Origin: Corynebacterium glaucum | GTDB lineage: Bacteria > Actinomycetota > Actinomycetes > Mycobacteriales > Mycobacteriaceae | Direction of reading: 5' to 3' | DNA: 64,000 nt | Assembly: GCF_002287505.1 (NCBI RefSeq) | Contig: NZ_CP019688.1 | Location: 2,096,674 to 2,160,673, forward strand | Shown here: positions 14,044 to 22,018 of the stretch, in pieces | Numbering within the stretch: the first letter of the stretch is position 1 | How the letters are laid out: every line of letters starts with the position of its first letter | Notes under the pieces: generated by a model | Seen by the model: only the letters and a program-made list of their open reading frames with translations | Databases searched by the model: none | What the model was told of the DNA's origin: nothing | Program-made: the position numbers and the translations under genes

Positions 14044-14634
14044 ATGCTGTTTTCGATCATCGCCACTGTCCGCGAGGACCTGGCCAACGCCCGCGAGCAC
14101 GATCCCGCAGCACGCGGCGACGTGGAGAACGCGATCGTTTACTCCGGCCTCCACGCGATTTGGATTCACCGCGCCTGCCATGCCATGTGGGTGCGCGGGT
14201 GGAAAGGCCCGGCCCGCGTTCTGGCGCAGTTCAACCGGTTCCTTACCGGCGTTGAGATCCACCCAGGTGCCACCATTGGCCGCCGCTTCTTCATTGACCA
14301 CGGGATGGGCATCGTGATCGGCGAAACCGCCGAGATCGGTGACGGTGTGATGCTCTACCACGGTGTCACCTTGGGCGGGCAGGTGCTCACTCAGACGAAG
14401 CGCCACCCCACAATCGGCGACAACGTGACCATCGGCGCCGGAGCCAAGGTGCTCGGCCCCATCACCATCGGCGCGAACTCAGCCATCGGCGCGAATGCTG
14501 TGGTTACGAAAGACGTGCCGGAGAACTCGATTGCGGTGGGCATCCCTGCCAAGGTGCGCCACCGTAAGTCCGACGAGCAGAGGCACCTGGTCGATCCGGA
14601 CAACTACGTCGACCCGGGCAGCTACATCATCTAA
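14044..14634 (+). CDS. cysE: Serine O-acetyltransferase
   Basis: 196 residues, the short actinobacterial form. The left-handed beta-helix hexapeptide repeats start near [17 protein letters not shown] (residues 71-87); His86 in IDHG is the expected catalytic His. GVTLGG and GIPAKVRH complete the family pattern. It acetylates serine with acetyl-CoA to feed CysK. A TAAGCT -10 box at 14031-14036 lies 7 bases before the ATG, so this gene probably has its own promoter and a leaderless mRNA, inside the window left by the cysK terminator. Confidence 0.96.
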   Translation: MLFSIIATVREDLANAREHDPAARGDVENAIVYSGLHAIWIHRACHAMWVRGWKGPARVLAQFNRFLTGVEIHPGATIGRRFFIDHGMGIVIGETAEIGDGVMLYHGVTLGGQVLTQTKRHPTIGDNVTIGAGAKVLGPITIGANSAIGANAVVTKDVPENSIAVGIPAKVRHRKSDEQRHLVDPDNYVDPGSYII

Positions 14635-14656
14635 ATCAGGTTGTTAAACCACGACG

Positions 14657-14941
14657 CTAGACCAGGTCTTTGTATTCCGGGTTCGCGTCAATGTATGCGG
14701 CGACGGCCGAGCACATGGGCACGACGCCCAGGCCCCGCTCACGGATGTCGTCCAGGGCGAACTTGATAAGCGGCTTCGATAGCCCTTGGCCTCTGAATTT
14801 CGGGTCCACCACGGTGTGCGGCAGCACGCGCACGCCGATGAGGTCGCTATAGGACGCGAAACCGGCCAGCTCGCCGTCGATGGTGAGCTCGTACTGCTGG
14901 GCGGACTCGTTGATTGCCAATTCGTAGTTGTTGTTAGACAT
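14657..14941 (-). CDS. Small GNAT-fold acetyltransferase (YjdJ/COG2388 type)
   Basis: 94 residues, the size of stand-alone minimal GCN5-like proteins. The acetyl-CoA loop is visible as VDPKFRGQGLSKPLIKFAL (about 47-65), followed by MCSAVAAYIDANPEYKDL, the conserved C-terminal helix of this subfamily with its Cys. The substrate is unknown. It faces cysE tail to tail. An orthologue next to cysE is, from memory, also present in C. glutamicum. Confidence 0.85.
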   Translation of the reverse strand: MSNNNYELAINESAQQYELTIDGELAGFASYSDLIGVRVLPHTVVDPKFRGQGLSKPLIKFALDDIRERGLGVVPMCSAVAAYIDANPEYKDLV

Positions 14942-14978
14942 GCGCCCACCTTACTGGCAGCGCCAACTACTCAACGAG

Positions 14979-15015
14979 AAAACTCCCTACCGCATGATGT
15001 ACGAGAGGGAGTTTT
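14979..15015 (-). terminator. Terminator downstream of tRNA-Phe
   Basis: Perfect 10-bp stem AAAACTCCCT (14979-14988) with AGGGAGTTTT (15006-15015), just past the 3' end of tRNA-Phe on the minus strand and before the GNAT gene. Confidence 0.8.
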
Positions 15016-15019
15016 GGTG

Positions 15020-15092
15020 TGGCCAGAGCCAGGATCGAACTGGCGACCCCACACTTTTCAGGCGTGTGCTCTACCGACTGAGCTATCTGGCC
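15020..15092 (-). tRNA. tRNA-Phe (GAA)
   Basis: 73 bases with a full cloverleaf. Acceptor GGCCAGA/TCTGGCC, D-arm AGCTCAGTCGGTAGAGC, anticodon loop CTGAAAA, T-arm GGTTCGATCC-type sequence read as CCAGTTCGATCCTGG. CCA is not encoded. Confidence 0.95.
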
Positions 15093-15118
15093 AGAACCGC
15101 TTCCGCGAAGCTGTTCTG

Positions 15119-15192
15119 CGACCCTGACGGGACTTGAACCCGCGACCTCCGCCGTGACAGGGCGGCGCGCTAACCAACTGCGCCACAGGGCC
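15119..15192 (-). tRNA. tRNA-Asp (GTC), copy 1
   Basis: 74 bases. Acceptor GGCCCTG/CAGGGTC with one wobble pair, anticodon loop CTGTCAC, T-arm CGGGTTCAAGTCCCG. Identical to the copy at 16890-16963. Confidence 0.95.
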
Positions 15193-15289
15193 ATATTCTG
15201 TTGTTATCGTGCTCTTGCACGAATTGATACCTTACACAGACCCTTCCCCCGCCTACAAATCCGCAGGCACGGTGTCTTTTCGGTGTGGA

Positions 15290-16186
15290 TTAGCTCGTCG
15301 CCTGGCGTTGTCCCCGAACAGTCAGAGCAACGGCGATGAGACCTAAACCCATACCCGCGAGCTGCACAAGACTGATCTCTTGGCCAAACATCATCCACGT
15401 CCAGAGCGAAGTAACTGGCGGGGTAAGGAACAGCAGCACGCTGGTTGTGGTTGGTCCGATGGTTCGCAGGCTAGCGGTGTAAGCGGCGTATCCTCCGACG
15501 CCGGAAAGGAAGACCAGCCACAGGATTGCCCACACAAGCTCAGCATTGACGGTGACGCCGATGCGTCCTGTCGCCACGGCGACCCCCACGAACAAGACCG
15601 CCGCGGTGGTGGTTTGAATGGCCAATGCCTGCACAATGCTCGCCTTTGGGCGCCATGCGCGCTCCAGGACAGCAGTAGCCGACAAGGCAAACAGGGCCAC
15701 GAACGGCAGCAGCAAGCTCACCGCGGCCGAGGCGGCAAAATCGATGGAGCCCACGGCGAGCCCCACTGCGGCCAGCCCCAGGCCGAGACCGGCGAACATT
15801 CGGCCGTTGAACGGGTCGTTCCACAAACGCGAACTCACTGCCGCAACAAGGAGAGGTTGCAGCGCGCAGATCAGGGAGGTGATACCCGGGTCGATGTCAG
15901 CCGCGGAGGCGCTGAAGACCGCACCGAGAAAGATCGCGTGGGAGAGCACGCCGATAGCCACCTGCTGCCACACGTCAGTGCGGCTCAGAGCTGGCAGGGC
16001 ACGGGCTTTGATCGGAGCGTTCGCCGCCCGAATGAGACCAACCGCACCCAGGAGCAGCGCCGAGGTGACCAGGTACCGCCAGGCAAGGAGACCAACGGGA
16101 GACGCACAGTCGCCAGCCAACAGCGAGCCAACGAACCCGGAACTCCAACACACAACGAACGCGATAGCAATCAGGATCTGTTTCAC
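15290..16186 (-). CDS. EamA/DMT-family exporter
   Basis: 298 residues with ten predicted hydrophobic segments in two EamA halves (about 5-140 and 150-290). The N-terminus IAIAFVVCWSSGFVGS carries the W-S-S/T-xF motif of the family. These inner-membrane proteins export metabolites or drugs; the substrate is unknown. It is transcribed divergently from a TetR regulator, with a palindromic operator between them, so it is likely repressed by it. The start is GTG at 16186, with a TACCCT box 6 bases upstream. The pair lies between two identical tRNA-Asp genes. Confidence 0.9.
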   Translation of the reverse strand: MKQILIAIAFVVCWSSGFVGSLLAGDCASPVGLLAWRYLVTSALLLGAVGLIRAANAPIKARALPALSRTDVWQQVAIGVLSHAIFLGAVFSASAADIDPGITSLICALQPLLVAAVSSRLWNDPFNGRMFAGLGLGLAAVGLAVGSIDFAASAAVSLLLPFVALFALSATAVLERAWRPKASIVQALAIQTTTAAVLFVGVAVATGRIGVTVNAELVWAILWLVFLSGVGGYAAYTASLRTIGPTTTSVLLFLTPPVTSLWTWMMFGQEISLVQLAGMGLGLIAVALTVRGQRQATS

Positions 16187-16192
16187 CGCAAC

Positions 16193-16216
16193 AGGGTAAA
16201 TATACCAGTCGGTATA
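16193..16216. promoter_or_regulatory. EamA-TetR shared operator and promoter
   Basis: Perfect palindrome arms TATACC (16201-16206) and GGTATA (16211-16216) separated by AGTC, the form expected for a TetR dimer. It sits immediately upstream of the eamA -10 box (TACCCT, minus strand, 16193-16198) and about 35 bases before the tetR start, so binding would block both directions. Confidence 0.75.
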
Positions 16217-16249
16217 CTGTCAATGTACCTCCACCGGAAGGAGCAAACC

Positions 16250-16828
16250 TTGCCTGCACTTAATGACCTCTCCCCGGCACAACCGCCCGAAACCACGCCC
16301 GGCGGCCAACGCATCCTCGACGCCGCATCCGAGCTGTTCTACGCGCGCGGCATCGGCGCCACGGGCCTTGACCTCGTGGTTGAACAGTCGGGAGTGACCA
16401 AACGGACCCTGTACCAACGGTTTGGCTCCAAGGAAGGGTTGATCTGCGCCTACCTCACCGCCCGGGCGCATCGGTGGCAAACGCTTGTGCTTCAGCGGGT
16501 CCAAGTGGCGATCGACTCGGGCGAGGACCCGGTCAGCGCTGTCTTCGACCTCACGCGCGAATGGTTAGCGGACAACCCCCGTGGGTGCGGCTTCGTCAAC
16601 GCATGGGCGGAGCTGGGCGGCAACAGCGGTGCAGAAATACAGACGGCCATCCGCCAGGAGAAGCAGTGGATGCGGACACTGTTCTTCACCACAACAGGCG
16701 ATGAACAAGTTGGAGAACTCATCCACGAACTCTACGAAGGCGCGCTCATTTGCAGCACGATCCTGGGCGATCAAAACGCCCTGCAACGCGCGAAAGCCGG
16801 CGCGCAGCGGCTCGTTGGGAGAAAGTAA
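16250..16828 (+). CDS. TetR/AcrR-family repressor
   Basis: 192 residues. The N-terminal helix-turn-helix is clear: RILDAASELFYARGIGATGLDLVVEQSGVTKRTLYQRFGSKEGLICAYL-like spacing at about residues 19-66. The C-terminal ligand domain resembles TetR_C_33-type proteins (CGFVNAWAELG). The TTG start at 16250 is chosen because an AAGGAG ribosome binding site lies 7 bases upstream; an in-frame ATG 27 bases earlier has none. It probably controls the divergent EamA exporter and itself through the palindrome at 16201-16216. Confidence 0.9.
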   Translation: MPALNDLSPAQPPETTPGGQRILDAASELFYARGIGATGLDLVVEQSGVTKRTLYQRFGSKEGLICAYLTARAHRWQTLVLQRVQVAIDSGEDPVSAVFDLTREWLADNPRGCGFVNAWAELGGNSGAEIQTAIRQEKQWMRTLFFTTTGDEQVGELIHELYEGALICSTILGDQNALQRAKAGAQRLVGRK

Positions 16829-16889
16829 CTGCGGCAACAAAGGGCCGTCGATAAGCGAAAAGCGGACTTCCGAAGAACTCCGCTACCGG

Positions 16890-16963
16890 CGACCCTGACG
16901 GGACTTGAACCCGCGACCTCCGCCGTGACAGGGCGGCGCGCTAACCAACTGCGCCACAGGGCC
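16890..16963 (-). tRNA. tRNA-Asp (GTC), copy 2
   Basis: Same 74 bases as copy 1, anticodon loop CTGTCAC. One base separates its discriminator from the tRNA-Glu 5' end, so it is processed from a Glu-Asp precursor. Confidence 0.95.
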
Positions 16964-16964
16964 G

Positions 16965-17037
16965 TACCCCCAACGGGATTCGAACCCGTGTTGCCGCCGT
17001 GAAAGGGCGGAGTCCTAGGCCTCTAGACGATGGGGGC
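16965..17037 (-). tRNA. tRNA-Glu (TTC)
   Basis: 73 bases. Acceptor GCCCCCA/TGGGGGT (G-T at the first pair), D-arm CGTCTAGAGGCCTAGGAC, anticodon loop CTTTCAC, T-arm CGGGTTCGAATCCCG. First gene of the tRNA cluster in the direction of transcription. Confidence 0.95.
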
Positions 17038-17108
17038 GCTGCTTAGACAGCCTGTTGATCATAGAACAACGCCTTCCCAACAACCAAACGAGCACTACAG
17101 TGGGGAGC

Positions 17109-17693
17109 ATGGCTGAAGCAATCATTCACGACGCGTCCCTCTCCCCGACCAAGGACGAGATCCTCGCGGAGCACTCCCCGATCGTCGAACGTCTCGGTTC
17201 GTATCGGGCGGTTGATCGCGACAACGAGGTGGGCATCGAGGTACTCGTCGGCACCGACAGTCACGGCACGCTCACCCAGTGCGGTCTGACGTATCGCGAC
17301 AAGAGCATTGCGCTTGACGACGAATTGCTGCCCCTCTCCCACTCCGTCCTCGGCGACCGTTCAGTGTCGCACCTGACAGCTGATCCCGTGGGCGTGCGTG
17401 AAGTGATTGCTTTGATCCTAGCCGGGGGCCGCGGTGCGGACTTCTCGATTGGTGCGCCGATCTTTGAGGTTCACGGCACCGGCCAGACTCCCGACGTTGT
17501 TGTGGGCGACGTCGAGATCGACGAGCACAACGAGCATACCTGCTTCGGTACCGTTACCGTCGACGGCGAAGAGCACCGCTTCCAGCTCCGCCTGCAGCAG
17601 GAGATCAAGGACCAGCACTCAGCGGATGCCGACGAACTCGCGCTGGTGAAAGACGGCGACGTGCCGCTGATCAAGCTCGAGGTGTGGAAGTAG
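17109..17693 (+). CDS. Maltokinase N-terminal cap-like domain protein (CG0192 family)
   Basis: 194 residues. The start ASLSPTKDEILAEHSP followed by YRAVDRDNEVGIEVLVGTD and CGLTYRDK matches the N-terminal cap fold of mycobacterial maltokinases (Mak_N_cap), here as a stand-alone protein without the kinase. Such proteins are common in actinobacteria and their role is not established. A TACAGT -10 box (17096-17101) ends 7 bases before the ATG, indicating a leaderless mRNA. It faces yccF, with 3 bases between the stops. Confidence 0.75.
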   Translation: MAEAIIHDASLSPTKDEILAEHSPIVERLGSYRAVDRDNEVGIEVLVGTDSHGTLTQCGLTYRDKSIALDDELLPLSHSVLGDRSVSHLTADPVGVREVIALILAGGRGADFSIGAPIFEVHGTGQTPDVVVGDVEIDEHNEHTCFGTVTVDGEEHRFQLRLQQEIKDQHSADADELALVKDGDVPLIKLEVWK

Positions 17694-17696
17694 CGG

Positions 17697-18110
17697 TTAG
17701 CGCACGACGGGGGCGTAGCGCGAGCGCTCGTCGCTGCTTGACACGACGCGTGAGCCGAACGGGAAGCAGGTCACCGGGATCATCTTCAGGTTTGCCCATG
17801 CCATAGGCAGGCCGATGATGGTCAGCGCCTGAACAACTGCGGTGGTGACGTGGCCGATTGACAGCCACATGCCCGCGAGTACAAACCAGATGACGTTGGC
17901 CAGCAGGCTGAAGACACCCGGCTCGCCCTGCACCACCTCACGGCCAAACGGCCAGATCACGTAACCCGCAATGCGGAATGACGCGATGCCGAACGGGATG
18001 GTGACAATGAGCAGGCAGGCCAGAATGCCCGCAAGGGTGTAGCCGATGAACAGCCAGATACCTGCGGTGAGCAGCCAGATAATGTTGAGAATGAACCGGA
18101 TCAGACCCAT
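17697..18110 (-). CDS. YccF-domain inner-membrane protein
   Basis: 137 residues with two YccF repeats: each pairs hydrophobic helices with a conserved IPFG or LPMAW turn (IVTIPFGIASFRIAGYVIWPFGR at about 39-60; IGLPMAWANLKM at about 96-108, then FPFGSRVV). The function of this widespread family is unknown. A TAGGCT box, formed partly from the stop codon of zupT (18118-18123), lies 7 bases before the ATG, so it may be transcribed both from zupT and from its own start. Confidence 0.88.
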   Translation of the reverse strand: MGLIRFILNIIWLLTAGIWLFIGYTLAGILACLLIVTIPFGIASFRIAGYVIWPFGREVVQGEPGVFSLLANVIWFVLAGMWLSIGHVTTAVVQALTIIGLPMAWANLKMIPVTCFPFGSRVVSSSDERSRYAPVVR

Positions 18111-18120
18111 ATGGGCGAGC

Positions 18121-18921
18121 CTACCCCGGTAGAACGAGCAGGCTCACGGCCATGACCGCCATGCCGGCAACGAGGCCGTAGACCGCGGCGTGGTGGCGAC
18201 CCGTTTGGATTGCGGTGGGCAGCAGCTTGTCCAAGCTGACGAAGACCATTACGCCGGCGATCGCCGCGAACGTGAGACCCAAGGTCTGCGGACCCAGGAA
18301 CGGGCGCAGCAGAAGGAAGCCGATAATCGCGCCGAGCGGTTCCGTGAGCCCAGACAGCGCCGCCCACCCGGCGGCACGCCACTTACGTCCTGTCGCCTCA
18401 CGCAGCGGCACAGCGACGGCGACACCTTCCGGAATGTTGTGCACGGCGATCGCGAATGCGATGGGCAGAGCGAGCACCGGGTCAGCGAGGGCCACCATGA
18501 ACGTGGCAAAGCCTTCCGGGAAGTTGTGGATCGCGATTGCGGCGGCCGTGAACACGCCGACGTTGCGCATGCGGTTGGAGCCGTTTGAATGCGGATCCTC
18601 GTGAGGGTTGACATCTTCAGGGACGAGGCGGTCGATGAGCGCGATCGCCACAATCCCAGCGAAGAAGGCGACTGTGCCCCACAGTTCGGGGTTAGGGTTA
18701 TCCGCTTCGATGAGCGATTCGATGCCCTCGGGCAGGAGCTCGATCAGCGAGATGTAGACCATGACACCGGCCGAGAAACCCAGGGAGCCGGCGAGGAACC
18801 TGGCGCTTGGACTGCGCTTGAGCGCGACGATGACACCGCCAAGGCCCGTTGAAAGCCCGGCGAATAGGGAGATGGCCAGGGCCATCCAGACCGCATTGGC
18901 GTCGACACCGAGGTTGTGCAT
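18121..18921 (-). CDS. zupT: ZIP-family zinc transporter ZupT
   Basis: 266 residues, eight predicted helices. Helix IV has HNFPEGFATFM and helix V has HNIPEGVAVAVP, the metal-binding HN(F/I)PEG motifs of ZIP carriers that take up zinc and other divalent metals. The ATG is only 7 bases past the 3' end of tRNA-Lys on the same strand, leaving no room for a normal leader; the mRNA may be released by tRNA 3' processing. yccF follows 10 bases downstream. Confidence 0.93.
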   Translation of the reverse strand: MHNLGVDANAVWMALAISLFAGLSTGLGGVIVALKRSPSARFLAGSLGFSAGVMVYISLIELLPEGIESLIEADNPNPELWGTVAFFAGIVAIALIDRLVPEDVNPHEDPHSNGSNRMRNVGVFTAAAIAIHNFPEGFATFMVALADPVLALPIAFAIAVHNIPEGVAVAVPLREATGRKWRAAGWAALSGLTEPLGAIIGFLLLRPFLGPQTLGLTFAAIAGVMVFVSLDKLLPTAIQTGRHHAAVYGLVAGMAVMAVSLLVLPG

Positions 18922-18927
18922 GAGTTG

Positions 18928-19000
18928 TGGGCCCTCCGGGGCTCGAACCCGGGACCTGCGGATTAAAAGTCCGTAGCTCTACCAACTGAGCTAAAGGCCC
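18928..19000 (-). tRNA. tRNA-Lys (TTT)
   Basis: 73 bases. Acceptor GGGCCTT/AGGGCCC (one wobble), D-arm AGCTCAGTTGGTAGAGC, anticodon loop CTTTTAA, T-arm CGGGTTCGAGCCCCG. zupT begins 7 bases after it. Confidence 0.95.
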
Positions 19001-19111
19001 GTAAGCGTCAATCGTAGACAATCGGGCCAGCGAACTTGAAATCGGGGCGAGTTATCCACAGATTCGAATCTGTTGCGTGCCTTTCGTTTGTCCGTGTGCG
19101 AGAATTCGGAC

Positions 19112-20137
19112 ATGGGGAATGAGCGGGGGAATCGACAGATCAGCTTGGTTCAACGACAAGCCGAGGAGTTTCGGGTGGAGTTGGCCAATGCGGTTGAAGG
19201 GGTCGTCGATAAGCGAAAGCTCTCTCGAAATGCCGAGCTGAAGGCGGCTTTGATCGGGGACGAGTATGCGCAACTGGCGGCGACGCAGTACATGGCACGG
19301 GCGGCGTTTGAGACGCTGCCGAAGTGGATGCGCGAGGCAGTGGAGGCGGTAGCCACTGGCCGCGGAATGTACAAGGGGACGCTGGTGGGGCGTAGTGCAG
19401 CGCGGGTGCATGGAATGTGGATGCTGCCATGGGCACCGTTCGCACACGAGGTGACGCTGCCGTCGGGGAAGCGACCGGCAGGATCCAAGGCGCTGCGTGG
19501 TGCGGTCTATCGATGGAGTCCGTTGCGGGATGACGAGAAGGAGAAGTTGCACGGGGTCGAGGTGACCGATGCGGTACGGACCTGCATCGATATCGCACGC
19601 TACTACGGGTTCGTGGAGGGCTTGGTGGCCATGGATTGGGTGCTCGCTGCGGGGAAAGCCACGCGCGAACAGCTTCTGGAAGCTGCAGCGAAGATGGGAC
19701 GGTTCCGGAACAAGGCGGTTGTGTTGCGTGCGATCGCTTGCGCGGTGTCGGGGTCGGATTCGGCGCTCGAATCATGGTTTCGGGCAGAACTCATCGAGCG
19801 CGGCGTTGGCGGGTGGAGGTTTCAGGCGCAGATCGGGCCATTCCGTGCCGATTTTCTCTTCGACGAAATCCTGGTGGTAGAGATCGACGGGCGCAGTAAA
19901 ACGCGAGACAAAGCGAACGAGGTGCTGCGCGCCGAGCGGGATCGCGAGCGGTGGATGTTGCGGCAAGGGCATCCGGTTATGCGGTACTACTACGAGGATC
20001 TTCGGGACCATCTGGACAGAGTGCTTGCCGAGATCGGGGATGCGCGGCGGCGGGGGCATGCGGCCGGTGGGGCCAGTGCGGCCAGTGGGGCTAGCGGGGC
20101 CAGTGGGGCTAGCGGGGCCGGCCGGAAGGTTGAGTAA
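19112..20137 (+). CDS. AbiEi-like/DUF559 (PD-(D/E)XK nuclease-fold) protein
   Basis: 341 residues. The middle (about 90-185) resembles the AbiEi-type region common in actinobacteria: SAARVHGMWMLPWAP, then VTDAVRTCIDIARYYGFVEGLVAMDW. The end of the core (about 216-305) is a VSR/DUF559 nuclease fold with Glu220, Asp247 in RADFLF, and Glu257-x-Asp259-Gly in VVEIDG as probable metal ligands. The substrate and any partner toxin are unknown; no toxin gene adjoins it. The C-terminus is a Gly-Ala-Ser tail encoded by 9-base tandem repeats. The start ATG at 19112 lacks an obvious ribosome binding site. One copy of the dispersed word lies within it (VVDKRK). Confidence 0.72.
   Translation: MGNERGNRQISLVQRQAEEFRVELANAVEGVVDKRKLSRNAELKAALIGDEYAQLAATQYMARAAFETLPKWMREAVEAVATGRGMYKGTLVGRSAARVHGMWMLPWAPFAHEVTLPSGKRPAGSKALRGAVYRWSPLRDDEKEKLHGVEVTDAVRTCIDIARYYGFVEGLVAMDWVLAAGKATREQLLEAAAKMGRFRNKAVVLRAIACAVSGSDSALESWFRAELIERGVGGWRFQAQIGPFRADFLFDEILVVEIDGRSKTRDKANEVLRAERDRERWMLRQGHPVMRYYYEDLRDHLDRVLAEIGDARRRGHAAGGASAASGASGASGASGAGRKVE
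20068..20121 (+). repeat. 9-base tandem repeat encoding an (Ala-Ser-Gly)n tail
   Basis: About five copies of GGGGCCAGT or GGGGCTAGC in frame at the 3' end of the DUF559 gene, giving ASG-ASG-ASG. Copy-number change would lengthen or shorten the tail without a frameshift. Confidence 0.7.
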
Positions 20138-20147
20138 GCGGCTGGCC

Positions 20148-20240
20148 TTCACCACCAACCTTTAAGCGCCAACTTTTCAGCCCCAAGTTGGTGCTTCTTT
20201 CTGAGTTAAACCCCAACTTGGTGCTTAAAAGTTGGGGGTA
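20148..20240. repeat. Cluster of short palindromic repeats and bidirectional terminator
   Basis: Between convergent genes. The words CACCAAC, CCCCAAGTTGGTGC and CCCCAACTTGGTGC recur in both orientations. The last unit is a clean hairpin CCCCAACTT (20211-20219) with AAGTTGGGG (20229-20237), able to end transcription on either strand. Confidence 0.7.
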
Positions 20241-20334
20241 AAGAGGGCGAGGGGTTTGAGGGGCACGGTGGATCGGATAAGCGGAACGCCCGTCCAGCGT
20301 GTGAACTGGGCGGGCGCTTCGTGGCGAAAGGCGC

Positions 20335-21849
20335 TTACTGCGCGTCCTTCTTCTGCATCGTGCCGGTCTCTTCGATGCGGTTGTGGAAGTCGAAGGCATG
20401 CTTCAGGTCGTGCGGAGTGGACTGGTACTTGCACTTGGAAGCGAGTTCGACGTACTCCTCCAGCAGCGGGCGGTAGGTCGGGTGCGCGATGGAGATCATC
20501 TTGGCCACGCGGTCGCGCGGCGCAAGGCCACGCAGGTCGGCAACACCGTACTCGGTGATGAAGACCATCGCGTCGTGCTCGGTGTGGTCGACGTGGGAAA
20601 CCATCGGCACGATTGCGGAGATGGCGCCACCCTTGGCCTCCGACGGAGAGATGAAGGAGGAGATGTAGGCGTTGCGGGTGAAGTCACCGGAACCGCCCAG
20701 AGCGTTCATCAGGCGGGAGCCGTTGATGTGGGTGGAGTTCGCGTTGCCGTAGATGTCGGCCTCGATCATGCCGTTGGTGGCGATGAGGCCGGTGCGGCGG
20801 ATCACCTCCGGATGGTTGGAGATCGACTGCGGACGCAGGATGATGGACTCGCGGTAGCGGGCAGCCTCGTTGTTCATCTTTTCTGCGTACTCCGGCGACA
20901 GGGAGAAGGAGGTCGCAGAGGCCACGGTCATCTTGCCGGCGTCGATGAGGTCGACCATGCCGTCCTGGATCACCTCGGTGTAGGCCTGGATGTTCTCGAA
21001 CTTGGACTCCATCAGGCCCGCCATCACGGCGTTCGGGACGTTGCCCACGCCGGACTGCATAACGTAGCCGTCGTATGCCAGGCGGCCAGCCTGCACCTCG
21101 TGCTCGAGGAAATCGAGGAAGTTGCCGGCGATCTGCTCGGAAACCTCATCCGGTGCCTTGAACGGGGCGTTGCGGTCCGGGTCATTGGTCTCCACCACAG
21201 CGACGACCTTCTCTGGGTCGATCTCGATATAGGTGGTGCCGATGCGATCGCCGGCCTTGGTGATCGGGATCGGGATGCGGTTCGGCAGCGGCGGCACGGT
21301 CCAGATGTCGTGCATACCCTCGAGATCCTCGGATTGCCAGGAGTTGACCTCGATGATGATCTTCTGCGCAGCGTTAAGGAACTCGACGGAGTTGCCCACG
21401 GAAGACGACGGGACAATGTTGCCGTCCTCGGTGATGCGCACAGCCTCGATGATGGCGACGTTGATGTCACCGAAGAAGCCCTGCTCAACCATCATCCCGG
21501 AGTGGGACAGGTGGATGTCCTGGAACTTCATCTCGCCGGCGTTGATCTTGTTACGCATCTGCGGGTCGGACTGGTACGGCATGCGGTAGCGCAGCGCGCC
21601 CGCCTCAGCAAGCACACCGTCACACTCAGGCGCGGTGGATGCACCGGTGAACAGATCGATCTTGAAGTCCTGGCCCTTGTCGTGGGCAGCCTTGGCCTTC
21701 TCGGCGATCGCTCCCGGCAGGGCCTTCGGGTAGCCGGCGCCGGTGAAGCCGGAAATACCGACTTTGTCACCGTGCTCGACGAACTCAGCTGCCTCCTCGG
21801 CAGACATCACCTTGTCGCGGAGCTTGGCGCTGGCGATACGGTCGCTCAT
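20335..21849 (-). CDS. cat: Succinyl-CoA:acetate (acetyl-CoA hydrolase-family) CoA-transferase
   Basis: 504 residues, standard length. The family is identified by GFTGAGYPKALP near the N-terminus, the active-site Glu292 in AYTEVIQDG, and TEYGVADLRG near the C-terminus, which together indicate an AarC/Cat type enzyme moving CoA between acetate and succinyl- or acetyl-CoA. It is on the opposite strand from dusB. The upstream region has a good ribosome binding site (GAGAGGGA) and G-run sites (GTGGGGAA) that could bind RamA, itself in this window. The matching position in C. glutamicum holds the cat gene, by memory. Confidence 0.93.
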   Translation of the reverse strand: MSDRIASAKLRDKVMSAEEAAEFVEHGDKVGISGFTGAGYPKALPGAIAEKAKAAHDKGQDFKIDLFTGASTAPECDGVLAEAGALRYRMPYQSDPQMRNKINAGEMKFQDIHLSHSGMMVEQGFFGDINVAIIEAVRITEDGNIVPSSSVGNSVEFLNAAQKIIIEVNSWQSEDLEGMHDIWTVPPLPNRIPIPITKAGDRIGTTYIEIDPEKVVAVVETNDPDRNAPFKAPDEVSEQIAGNFLDFLEHEVQAGRLAYDGYVMQSGVGNVPNAVMAGLMESKFENIQAYTEVIQDGMVDLIDAGKMTVASATSFSLSPEYAEKMNNEAARYRESIILRPQSISNHPEVIRRTGLIATNGMIEADIYGNANSTHINGSRLMNALGGSGDFTRNAYISSFISPSEAKGGAISAIVPMVSHVDHTEHDAMVFITEYGVADLRGLAPRDRVAKMISIAHPTYRPLLEEYVELASKCKYQSTPHDLKHAFDFHNRIEETGTMQKKDAQ

Positions 21850-22018
21850 GAAAGATCCCTCTCTTTAGCTATGGATTCGGGTAACAGTTCCCCACCATTG
21901 TGACCTATCTTGCATTTGTGTGGGGAAGTTGGTTTAAACGAAGCGTCGAAAAGCGAATGCCCCACCCCCGAAAGTGTGATTGGACTGAATCGCTTCGGGC
22001 GGGAAGAATAGGGGCATT

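Larger units (their letters stand above)
15118..16963. repeat. 75-base direct repeat: two identical tRNA-Asp genes flanking the EamA-TetR pair
   Basis: Bases 15118-15192 and 16889-16963 are identical over the whole tRNA-Asp gene, and identity stops at both edges. They enclose 1.7 kb carrying a transporter and its regulator. The layout fits integration beside, or duplication of, a tRNA gene; see the finding. Confidence 0.85.

Noticed and set aside
20383..21903. 506-codon open frame antisense to the CoA-transferase
   Set aside because: Product is Val/His/Asp-rich with no domain; typical shadow of a high-G+C gene.
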